From positions 1-6,140 of the forward strand of contig WFRL01000075.1 in assembly GCA_015486555.1 (NCBI GenBank): a stretch of DNA of 6,140 bases. The letters are read 5' to 3'. The notes beneath the pieces were generated by a model. The model saw only the letters and a list, made by a program, of their open reading frames with translations, searched no databases and had not been told where the DNA came from. Shown here in pieces: positions 1 to 5,366 of the stretch. The position numbers were made by a program, and so were the translations under genes. Source of the stretch: Candidatus Microgenomates bacterium (GTDB lineage Bacteria > Patescibacteriota > Microgenomatia > JAADGY01). Every line of letters begins with the position of its first letter. The first letter of the stretch is position 1.

Positions 1-25
1 CTAGGTTAGAAAAATACCTAATTTT

Positions 26-145
26 CAATGACCAATTACCAAACAAATTCCAAATATCAATTATTCAAACTTAATCTTTTTTTATTTTTTTGGTCATTGG
101 TTATTGTTATTTGTTTGTATCCTTGGAATTTGATACTTGGAATTT
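26..145. repeat. Degenerate intergenic repeat cluster with inverted arms
   Basis: Positions 45-60 read AAATTCCAAATATCAA; their reverse complement matches 130-145 (TTGATACTTGGAATTT) at 15 of 16 bases, leaving about 69 bases between the arms. Other word pairs are also inverted: CAATGACCAA (26-35) with TTGGTCATTG (90-99), and CAAACAAAT (40-48) with ATTTGTTTG (109-117). CTTGGAATTT occurs twice in direct orientation (122-131 and 136-145). The pairs are not nested in order, so this is a shuffled cluster of repeat units and not one clean hairpin. Thirteen bases (128-140) recur inverted at 5282-5294, in the other large gap of the window. Confidence 0.7.
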
Positions 146-210
146 AGTACCTAATCATCCCGACCTGTCCTTTACGAACTTTCTAACTTTTGTTAATCTC
201 AGCCCGGTTT

Positions 211-232
211 TTAATTAGATGGGACTAATTGA
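211..232. repeat. Small dyad upstream of R15P isomerase gene
   Basis: AATTAG (213-218) and CTAATT (225-230) are perfect inverted arms around the six-base spacer ATGGGA; one G-T and one A-T pair can extend the stem outward. It lies just upstream of the suggested -35 element. It could be an operator or a weak hairpin in an upstream transcript. It has no T tract, so I do not call it a terminator. Confidence 0.35.
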
Positions 233-243
233 GAGATGCCTTA

Positions 244-272
244 TTGATTATTGTTTGTGAGTTGTTTATCAT
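244..272 (+). promoter_or_regulatory. Possible sigma-70-type promoter, perhaps leaderless
   Basis: TTGATT (244-249) and TATCAT (267-272) resemble -35 and -10 boxes (4/6 and 5/6 matches to consensus) with the ideal 17-base spacing. Transcription would then begin about seven bases downstream, at or next to the ATG at 278. The first gene lacks a recognisable Shine-Dalgarno sequence, which fits a leaderless transcript. Chance matches are common in DNA this AT-rich, so confidence is low. Confidence 0.3.
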
Positions 273-277
273 AAGTT

Positions 278-1183
278 ATGATCAAGGGTGTAGTTAGGCA
301 AGCAGTAGAAAAAATTAGGAAGATTGAGGTCCAAGGGGCAACAAATATAGCTCTTTTTTCCCTGTCGACCTTAGAAAAGATAAATGGAGCTGTCGAAGAT
401 TTTGTCCAATTTAAAGATTTTAGCCAACAGTTAGCCTTAGCCCGTTTGGACGAACCTTTAACTAGGAATATTATTAATCTCCTTTTAGCTGATCTTAAGC
501 ATCAATTTACTCCAACTAAGGTTAAGGAGAAAATTGCTTTTTACCGTCAGCTTTTGCAGGAGAATAAAAAGAAAATGAGCAACTATCTGAGTGGGTTAAT
601 ACAGAATGACAAAGAATATTTTTCCCATTGCCACTCTACTTCTTTAGAAAGTGGGTTTATTTTAGCCCATCAAGCTGGAAAACGCTTTCATATTTGGCAG
701 ACGGAAACGCGGCCACTTTATCAAGGTCACATAACCGCCAGTCATCTTTTGGCAGCTGGGTTGTCGGTAACCTTAGTTGTTGATGATATTGCTCCCTGGT
801 TAGTTTCAAAATATGATGATATCGTTGATATCCAGGCTGTTTTTATTGGGGCTGACGTTTTGAGCCAAGATGGTTGGGCCTTAAATAAAGTAGGTAGTTT
901 TGTCCTTTCCTTAGCGGCCAAGGAAGCACATGTCCCCCTGTATGTGGTGGCCAGTTTGCTTAAATTTGTTTCTCAAACTGGGCGGCGAGTAAAGATTGAG
1001 AAGCGTCCGGCTGATGAGGTTTGGCCAGAACGGCCAGCCAAGTTGGAGATTCTTAATTTAGCTTTTGATAAGGTTCCAGCTTCTAATATTAAAGCTCTGG
1101 TTACTGAAGCTGGTTTAATAGAACCAAAAGGATTAGAAAGAACAGTTTTCAACGTTTATCCACAGTTAAAGGAGGTAGCTTGA
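278..1183 (+). CDS. Ribose-1,5-bisphosphate isomerase-like (eIF2B alpha/beta/delta family)
   Basis: This 301-residue cytoplasmic protein belongs to the eIF2B/MtnA isomerase fold. The N-terminal helical part carries a family-like segment (KIRKIEVQGATNIALF, about 12-27). The catalytic part shows HCHSTS (117-122) with the presumed catalytic Cys118, TETRPLYQG (142-150), IGAD (190-193) with the presumed catalytic Asp193, and DGWALNKVG (198-206). HCHS in place of the MtnA-type CNAG motif argues for R15P isomerase over methylthioribose-1-phosphate isomerase. Family enzymes convert ribose-1,5-bisphosphate to ribulose-1,5-bisphosphate in AMP salvage; the next gene encodes the enzyme that would make the substrate. 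Its length is slightly below the roughly 320 residues of archaeal R15P isomerases. The ATG at 278 is the first possible start after an in-frame stop (272-274); it has no clear ribosome-binding site. A generic eIF2B-like role remains possible. Confidence 0.85.
   Translation: MIKGVVRQAVEKIRKIEVQGATNIALFSLSTLEKINGAVEDFVQFKDFSQQLALARLDEPLTRNIINLLLADLKHQFTPTKVKEKIAFYRQLLQENKKKMSNYLSGLIQNDKEYFSHCHSTSLESGFILAHQAGKRFHIWQTETRPLYQGHITASHLLAAGLSVTLVVDDIAPWLVSKYDDIVDIQAVFIGADVLSQDGWALNKVGSFVLSLAAKEAHVPLYVVASLLKFVSQTGRRVKIEKRPADEVWPERPAKLEILNLAFDKVPASNIKALVTEAGLIEPKGLERTVFNVYPQLKEVA
1168..1175 (+). promoter_or_regulatory. Strong ribosome-binding site for AMP phosphorylase gene
   Basis: AAAGGAGG lies nine bases before the ATG at 1185 and inside the last codons of the isomerase gene. 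It is the best Shine-Dalgarno sequence in the window, fixes the downstream start, and suggests the second enzyme is translated strongly and coupled to the first. Confidence 0.8.
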
Positions 1184-1184
1184 G

Positions 1185-2486
1185 ATGATTAAACCTAAAG
1201 ATCCAAATGAGTATAACCGAGCCTTGAAGGCCTTACAGAAACGTCTCCATAAAAAACATCTTAGCTACCGAGAGGTTTTTGCTATTATTGATGAAATAGC
1301 TAAGGGGGAGTTCGATCCAATCTTAACTACCTACTTTGCTGCTTCCGACTATGTCAATAAACTCAGCCGCCAGGAGATTTATTACTTAACCAAAGCCTTA
1401 GTTGAGACTGGACGAAAGCTTAGTTTTCCTTATGTGGTAGCAGATAAACACTCAATAGGTGGAGTCCCAGGCACGCGGGTTACTCTCATAATTATCCCTC
1501 TTCTTGTTTCTTTGGGAATAAAGATGGTTTCTACTCCCTCACGGGCGATTACCTCTCCTTCAGGAACAGCCGACGATATGGAACTCTTAGCTAAAGTGGA
1601 GTTTAAACTCAAAGAAATACCCCTGCTGTTAGAGAAGGCAGGTGGTTGTATAGTTTGGGGTGGGCATTTAGACATAGCCCCGGTAGATACCAAGATGATT
1701 GAGGTTGAGAAGGTTTTGTTTGATGAGTCAATGGATAAAGTACTAGTTTCTATTATGGCCAAGAAAGTTGCTTCCGGGGTGAATCATGTAGTAATCGAGA
1801 TTCCGATTGGTCGGGAGATGAAGGTGACTACTCGTCCGGCAGCTCAGGAATTGGGTCGTGATTTTATTTGGTTAGGTAAACAGTTTGGTGTCCGGGTGCA
1901 TCCGGTCATTATTCCCACTTACCAGCCTGCGGGAGGAGGGATAGGTCCCTACTTAGAAACGAGGGAAGCCCTTCGAGTTTTGCAGCAGAAAACTAACTAC
2001 AGCCGTGAGCTAGAGACTCGAGCCTTACATCTAGCTGATCAGTTGTTAGGTTTAATACTTAAAAATAAAGACGAAGCCGCCAGATTGGAAAAAGAGTTTT
2101 CTTTTGTTAAGGGGCGGTCTCCAAAAGTTAAGTTCTTAAAAGAGCAGCTGGCTAATGGTCGGGCTTGGGAAGCAATGAAACGGATTATCTTGGCTCAAGG
2201 TGGCCAGCCAAAGGATAGTGAGGAGTTTACCCCTCAAGTGTCTAATTTGAAAATAGCATCTCCGGCCGGGGGTTCAGTTCGCCAAGTCCTGATAAAAAAT
2301 ATCAATAAGCTCAGTCGCCTCTTAGGAACACCAGAAGATAAACAAGCGGGAATATATCTTTATAAAAAACTAGGAGAGAATGTTAGAAAAGGTGAGGTTC
2401 TCTTTGAGTTTTTTTCATCTGATACAATGAAGTTGAAGGAGGCGAAGTTGAGCTTAGAGACTTTGCCTATTTACAAAATTAAATAA
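1185..2486 (+). CDS. deoA: AMP phosphorylase (thymidine phosphorylase family, archaeal type)
   Basis: The 433-residue product is a nucleoside/nucleotide phosphorylase. The phosphate/substrate region reads DKHSIGGVPG (87-96), followed by SRAITSPSGTADDMELLA (119-136) and CIVWGGHLDIAP (155-166). These match archaeal AMP phosphorylases, whereas classical DeoA has a KHSTGGVGD-type segment and a GHTGGTLDKLE-type segment. The C-terminal domain is typical: SPAGGSVRQV (359-368) and DKQAGIYLYKKLGENVRKGE (385-404). By family, the reaction is AMP (or CMP/UMP) + phosphate to free base + ribose-1,5-bisphosphate, feeding the isomerase encoded just upstream. Only one base separates the two genes. Archaeal AMP phosphorylases are about 500 residues with an extra N-terminal domain of about 80 residues; here that domain is absent, so the protein starts near the shared helical core. 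Substrate is inferred; thymidine or pyrimidine nucleoside phosphorylase is the alternative. The symbol is the generic family label. Confidence 0.88.
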   Translation: MIKPKDPNEYNRALKALQKRLHKKHLSYREVFAIIDEIAKGEFDPILTTYFAASDYVNKLSRQEIYYLTKALVETGRKLSFPYVVADKHSIGGVPGTRVTLIIIPLLVSLGIKMVSTPSRAITSPSGTADDMELLAKVEFKLKEIPLLLEKAGGCIVWGGHLDIAPVDTKMIEVEKVLFDESMDKVLVSIMAKKVASGVNHVVIEIPIGREMKVTTRPAAQELGRDFIWLGKQFGVRVHPVIIPTYQPAGGGIGPYLETREALRVLQQKTNYSRELETRALHLADQLLGLILKNKDEAARLEKEFSFVKGRSPKVKFLKEQLANGRAWEAMKRIILAQGGQPKDSEEFTPQVSNLKIASPAGGSVRQVLIKNINKLSRLLGTPEDKQAGIYLYKKLGENVRKGEVLFEFFSSDTMKLKEAKLSLETLPIYKIK

Positions 2487-2490
2487 GGAG
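2485..2490 (+). promoter_or_regulatory. Ribosome-binding site for zinc ribbon gene
   Basis: AAGGAG overlaps the TAA stop of the AMP phosphorylase gene and sits seven bases before the ATG at 2498. This supports that ATG over the in-frame ATG at 2507, and supports the small gene as genuinely translated. Confidence 0.7.
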
Positions 2491-2497
2491 AGAAAAA

Positions 2498-2707
2498 ATG
2501 GTCTCAATGATAAAGAAGCTTATTGAGCCGATACAGATGTGGCTGTTGTCGAGGGGTCAGTGTGTTGGCTGTGGCCGTCCTTTAAAAAATGGGGTCCATG
2601 AAAAGAGAGAGGATGGAACTTTTAAAGTGACCTGTGCTTGTGGCCGTATCTTTATCTATGATCCTAAAACTAAAAAGTATCGCCGAGCCTTGTTTGATGA
2701 AGTTTAG
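2498..2707 (+). CDS. Small zinc ribbon protein, function unknown
   Basis: I cannot assign a function to this 69-residue protein. It has four cysteines spaced as a metal knuckle pair: CVGC (Cys22, Cys25) and CAC (Cys46, Cys48), each followed by Gly and a basic residue close by (CGRP and CGRIF). A short amphipathic or weakly hydrophobic N-terminus (IKKLIEPIQMWLL, 5-17) precedes the ribbon, and a basic tail (DPKTKKYRRALF, 55-66) follows. The pattern suggests a zinc-stabilised fold that could bind nucleic acid or a partner protein. A good Shine-Dalgarno sequence, an 11-base gap to the gene before and a five-base gap to mltG show it is a real operon member. There is no transmembrane helix or signal peptide. 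It is not truncated as far as can be judged. Confidence 0.8.
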   Translation: MVSMIKKLIEPIQMWLLSRGQCVGCGRPLKNGVHEKREDGTFKVTCACGRIFIYDPKTKKYRRALFDEV

Positions 2708-2712
2708 TTGAG

Positions 2713-3684
2713 ATGCGGAGTTTCTTCCTCTTTTTTCTAGTTCTGTTTTTAGTGGCGGCTGTTTTTCTTGGAGTTGGTTGGTTATGGTGGCAGCAAGCTC
2801 TTCAACCAATTGATCCAAACAGCCAAACGAAGACAGTGGTTGTTATTAAAAAGGGTAGCTCGGGGGCTGAGATCGCCCACCAACTCCGCTTGATTAATCT
2901 CATCCGCAGCCAGAAAGCCTTTCTCTTTTACCTTAAACTTCATCCAACCACTCTGAGAGCTGGAACCTTTAAGCTCAGTCGGAGTATGAGTTTACCTCAG
3001 ATTATAGCTGTTCTTCATCAAGGGCCGTTGGATGTGTGGGTAACTATCCCCGAGGGTTGGCGGCGAGAAGAGATAGCCGAAAGGTTAGCAGCCAGTTTGT
3101 CTTTTAAGTTTGATAAAACTGAGTTCTTGCGGAGAACCAAAAACCTAGAAGGTTATCTTTTTCCTGATACTTACCTTATTCCCCAAGAAGCTACAGCCCA
3201 ACGGGTGATAAAGATTATGACCGCTAATTTTGAACGAAAAGCTCGACCAGTTGTCAAAAAAGCGGCGGAAAAGCAAGGCTTAAGCCAAGCTGAGGTAGTC
3301 ACTCTAGCTTCGTTGGTTGAAAGGGAGGGGAAGACAAAAGAGGATAAAAAGATAGTAGCTTCGATTCTTCTTAAGCGTTTGAAGAATGACTGGCCTTTGC
3401 AGGTTGATGCTACTCTCCAATATATTGAAGGCCGGCCTGGGCAGTGGTGGCCAGAAGTTACTCCTGCAGAGAAGAAGCTTAATTCTCCCTTTAATACCTA
3501 TCTCCATAAAGGTTTACCTCCTCACCCCATTGCTAATCCTGGTTTAGATTCCTTTAATGCTGTCTATCAAGCCGATGGAAATACACCTTATTGGTTTTAC
3601 ATCTCTGATAAAAACGGCCATCTCCGCCCTGTTCGCACCCTCGAAGAGCATAACCAGAACATTAAGAGATATCTGAAAGACTAA
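2713..3684 (+). CDS. mltG: Endolytic murein transglycosylase MltG (YceG family)
   Basis: MltG cleaves nascent peptidoglycan strands from the outer face of the cytoplasmic membrane and is thought to set glycan chain ends. The 323-residue product has one N-terminal membrane anchor (about 3-26, rich in Phe, Leu and Val), a LysM-like region (about 41-105) and the YceG catalytic domain. Visible landmarks are LEGYLFPDTY (145-154), LASLVERE (198-205) with presumed catalytic Glu203, QVDATLQY (230-237) and SPFNTYLHKGLPPHPIANPG (258-277). The C-terminus keeps EEHN (311-314), but the usual aromatic-Ser step before it is changed to GHLRPVRTLEEHN (302-314). Length is normal for the family. The ATG at 2713 follows the zinc ribbon stop by five bases, and an in-frame TGA at 2698-2700 excludes earlier starts; its Shine-Dalgarno is weak, so translation is probably coupled. 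Presence of this gene shows a bacterial, peptidoglycan-making host. Confidence 0.95.
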   Translation: MRSFFLFFLVLFLVAAVFLGVGWLWWQQALQPIDPNSQTKTVVVIKKGSSGAEIAHQLRLINLIRSQKAFLFYLKLHPTTLRAGTFKLSRSMSLPQIIAVLHQGPLDVWVTIPEGWRREEIAERLAASLSFKFDKTEFLRRTKNLEGYLFPDTYLIPQEATAQRVIKIMTANFERKARPVVKKAAEKQGLSQAEVVTLASLVEREGKTKEDKKIVASILLKRLKNDWPLQVDATLQYIEGRPGQWWPEVTPAEKKLNSPFNTYLHKGLPPHPIANPGLDSFNAVYQADGNTPYWFYISDKNGHLRPVRTLEEHNQNIKRYLKD

Positions 3685-3750
3685 GGTTGGTTCGGCTTGA
3701 TGTATCAAAGGAAGGGGAATCCTTGACGCTAAATATAGAATGAAGGTGGA

Positions 3751-4449
3751 ATGAAGAGTATCTTAGAAGTGAAAGATTTAACTATTGATGTTGGTAAAGA
3801 GAGGATAATTGATGGGTTGTCCTTTTCTTTAGATAAGGGTGAGATCTTAACAATACTTGGACCCAATGGGGTAGGCAAGTCCGTGCTTACTAAGGCTTTG
3901 TTGGGGTTAGTACCTTACCGAGGCCAAATAAAATGGGAGAGTGAGATGAAATTTGGTTACTTACCCCAGGGATTAACCCAACTGAGTTTAAAAAACCTGC
4001 CTTTATCGGTAGAGGATTTTTTCCACCTTAAAACATCAGATCTGACTAAAATTGAACAGGGTTTTAAAGCGTTAGGAACAGAATATTATTTAATCAAAAA
4101 CAAGAAACTTGGATCTCTATCTGGTGGCCAGTTCCAAAAAGTTTTGTTTGTTTGGAGTAATTTGGCTAATCCTCAGGTTATAGTTCTTGACGAACCAAAC
4201 TCTAATATGGATATTATTTCCCAAGAAAAAATGTATCAGAAACTCCACCAGTTATCTCAGAAAAGGCAAGTAACTATTATCTTAGTTACCCATGATCTAA
4301 ATGTAATTTATAAATACTCAACAAGCGTTTTGTGTCTTAGTCATAAATTTTATTGTTCTTTACCTCATCCTAAAGATATCGATATAAAACTGTTCGATAA
4401 AGTATATGAAAAGCCAGTCCGCTTATATAATCATCATTTAAAAAGGTGA
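3751..4449 (+). CDS. znuC: Metal ABC transporter ATP-binding protein (ZnuC/MntB-like)
   Basis: This 232-residue cytoplasmic ATPase would power uptake of zinc or manganese through the permease encoded next. All ABC motifs are present: Walker A GPNGVGKS (37-44), Q-loop Gln73 in YLPQ, signature LSGGQ (123-127), Walker B VIVLDEP (143-149) with catalytic Glu148, and switch His181 in VTHD. The segment VLCLSHKFYC (193-202) parallels the VLCLN...C region of ZnuC proteins, which with the ABC-3 type permease points to a Zn/Mn importer. The D-loop reads SNMD (151-154), an uncommon variant. The start is the only ATG between an in-frame TAG (3736-3738) and Walker A, with AAGGTGG unusually close upstream. 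A 66-base gap separates it from mltG, so it may have its own promoter, though none is convincing. Zinc versus manganese cannot be decided. Confidence 0.87.
   Translation: MKSILEVKDLTIDVGKERIIDGLSFSLDKGEILTILGPNGVGKSVLTKALLGLVPYRGQIKWESEMKFGYLPQGLTQLSLKNLPLSVEDFFHLKTSDLTKIEQGFKALGTEYYLIKNKKLGSLSGGQFQKVLFVWSNLANPQVIVLDEPNSNMDIISQEKMYQKLHQLSQKRQVTIILVTHDLNVIYKYSTSVLCLSHKFYCSLPHPKDIDIKLFDKVYEKPVRLYNHHLKR
4443..4448 (+). promoter_or_regulatory. Ribosome-binding site deciding the permease start
   Basis: AAGGTG, at the very end of the ATPase gene, lies six bases before ATG 4455. The alternative GTG at 4446 overlaps this element and has only A/T-rich sequence ahead of it, so the ATG is the better start. 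Confidence 0.55.
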
Positions 4450-4454
4450 AAAAA

Positions 4455-5219
4455 ATGAATATTCTTTTAATAACTATTAGCGCTTTAGTTATTTCAGCTG
4501 TTTCTGCTTATTTGGGAACAATTATGCTCCAGCGGGAAGCTGTTCTCACTGCTGGCCCCTTAGGACATCTAGCTATTCCAGGAGCGGCTTTAGCCCTTAT
4601 CTATGGTTTTGATGTTTCTCTGGGAGCTTTCCCCTTTGTGATCCTGGGCGGTTTAGTTATTTGGTATCTAGAAAAATATACGACTTTGAAGACCGAGGCT
4701 ATAACGGCAGTCATCTTTGCCACTGCTGTAGCAGTAGGCTTTCTCTTTCTGCCGATGAATAAGGCTGAAGCTGTTCTTATTGGAAATATAACTGGGGTTG
4801 ATCTTCTCCAGACAGGAGTAATAGTTGTGACCTTTCTTTTTATTGCTTTAGTTCTTAAACTTATCTTTAAAAAGATGATTTTAATTACCATTTCTGAGGA
4901 CCTAGCTAAAGTGGAAGGAATTAATGTTTCTTGGTATAAGCTTGTTTATTTCTTTCTTATTTCTTTGACTATTGCTTTTGGCATCCGCTTAGTGGGTGGT
5001 TTGCTAACAGCAGCTCTGGTTTCTATTCCAACGGCAGCAGCTAAGAATATGACCAAGAAGCTGTCTGCCTATACCCTTATAGCTATTATTATTAGCTTGA
5101 TCTCTTCTTTATTAGGAGTGATGAGCTTTCACCTTACCCATCTGCCTCTTGGCCCCTTAATTATTGTCTTTAGCAGTTTTTTCTTTGCTCTTTCCTTATT
5201 TTTTATCAAAAGGGAGTGA
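4455..5219 (+). CDS. znuB: Metal ABC transporter permease (ABC-3/ZnuB family)
   Basis: The product (254 residues from ATG 4455; 257 if GTG 4446 is used, giving a four-base overlap with the ATPase gene) is a very hydrophobic inner-membrane protein with roughly seven to eight membrane segments (near 2-21, 38-52, 57-73, 84-100, 117-139, 163-190, 206-225, 232-251). Family landmarks, numbered from the ATG, are GHLAIPGAALAL (37-48), corresponding to the LSH-x-x-x-PG region of ABC-3 permeases, LIGNITGVD (108-116), ISEDLAKVEGINV (146-158), LLTAALVSIPTAAAKNMTKK (183-202) and LPLGPLIIV (230-238). The usual Asp and Ser around the conserved His are replaced. It should pair with the ATPase to import Zn or Mn. 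No substrate-binding protein gene lies beside it. The C-terminus ends in a charged KRE, and the stop overlaps a short hairpin. Confidence 0.88.
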   Translation: MNILLITISALVISAVSAYLGTIMLQREAVLTAGPLGHLAIPGAALALIYGFDVSLGAFPFVILGGLVIWYLEKYTTLKTEAITAVIFATAVAVGFLFLPMNKAEAVLIGNITGVDLLQTGVIVVTFLFIALVLKLIFKKMILITISEDLAKVEGINVSWYKLVYFFLISLTIAFGIRLVGGLLTAALVSIPTAAAKNMTKKLSAYTLIAIIISLISSLLGVMSFHLTHLPLGPLIIVFSSFFFALSLFFIKRE

Positions 5220-5237
5220 GAATTTCCAATTCACTCC
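5213..5237 (+). terminator. Hairpin overlapping the permease stop codon
   Basis: GGAGTGA (5213-5219, including the stop) and TCACTCC (5231-5237) form perfect seven-base arms with an 11-base loop. The sequence after it (ACCTTACTT) is only weakly T-rich, so this would be a poor intrinsic terminator; it might instead protect the mRNA 3' end. It is the closest candidate for ending the transporter operon. Confidence 0.35.
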
Positions 5238-5250
5238 ACCTTACTTAAAG

Positions 5251-5270
5251 CCCCGGTCTTCAGGCCGGGG
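5251..5270 (+). repeat. Strong GC hairpin resembling IS200/IS605 right end
   Basis: CCCCGGTC (5251-5258) pairs with GGCCGGGG (5263-5270) around the loop TTCA, an eight-pair stem with one G-U. The preceding AAAG and following AGATTC give the arrangement AAAG-stem-CTTCAG-stem-AG that recalls the subterminal palindromes at the right ends of IS200/IS605 elements, where the TnpB guide RNA (omega RNA) scaffold also ends. No tnpA or tnpB reading frame is present, so this would be a remnant or solo end. It lacks a T tract on either strand. An alternative reading is a U-tract-independent terminator for the transporter operon. The structure is certain; the identity is a recollection of a motif, not a match I could test. 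Confidence 0.5.
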
Positions 5271-5281
5271 AGATTCGTTGG

Positions 5282-5294
5282 CCAAGTATCAAAT
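5282..5294 (-). repeat. Inverted copy of upstream intergenic repeat
   Basis: CCAAGTATCAAAT is the exact reverse complement of 128-140 (ATTTGATACTTGG). The two 13-base copies sit in the only two large gaps of the window, about 5.1 kb apart, pointing to a dispersed intergenic repeat family. Confidence 0.6.
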
Positions 5295-5302
5295 AAAATA
5301 AG

Positions 5303-5331
5303 AGCGCTGCGCTAGCCCTGATTTATCGGGG
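5303..5331. repeat. Adjacent short palindromes
   Basis: AGCG-CTG-CGCT (5303-5313) is followed at once by a six-pair hairpin: CCCTGA (5316-5321), loop TTTA, TCGGGG (5326-5331), with one G-U pair. TTTATCGG (5322-5329) recurs inverted as CCGATAAA at 5382-5389. These look like units of the same degenerate repeat family that fills the rest of the gap. Confidence 0.5.
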
Positions 5332-5366
5332 GACCTGAATGGAGAAGGTTATCCTTTTTTCTCTGC

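Larger units (their letters stand above)
1..277. other. Non-coding upstream region, AT-rich with repeats
   Basis: I see no credible gene in this stretch. It is AT-rich, with long T and A runs around 75-90, and contains scrambled short words in both orientations (26-145), one fragment TCATCCCGACCTGTCC (155-170) that resembles repeats in the gap after the transporter genes, a small dyad (211-232) and a possible promoter just before the first gene (244-272). Any gene further upstream ends outside the window. Confidence 0.75.

Noticed and set aside
278..1183. First gene as methylthioribose-1-phosphate isomerase (MtnA)
   Set aside because: It has HCHS where MtnA has a CNAG-type motif, and the neighbour is an AMP phosphorylase, not a methionine salvage enzyme.
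1430..1762. 110-codon minus-strand open frame inside the AMP phosphorylase gene
   Set aside because: It is antisense to a highly conserved coding region whose motifs are clear, and its translation is low-complexity Ser/Thr-rich sequence.
2582..2818. Minus-strand open frame across the zinc ribbon and mltG junction
   Set aside because: Both forward genes here have clear motifs and tight operon spacing; the antisense frame has none.
3697..3708. Palindrome TTGAT-GT-ATCAA before the transporter genes as a Zur or MntR operator
   Set aside because: The arms are only five bases, the sequence does not resemble known Zur or MntR boxes, and no convincing promoter lies in the 66-base gap (TTGACG at 3723-3728 is too close to the AT-rich segment that follows).
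4601..4891. Minus-strand open frame inside the permease gene
   Set aside because: It is a shadow of the hydrophobic permease coding sequence, giving a Lys/Thr/Arg-rich nonsense translation.
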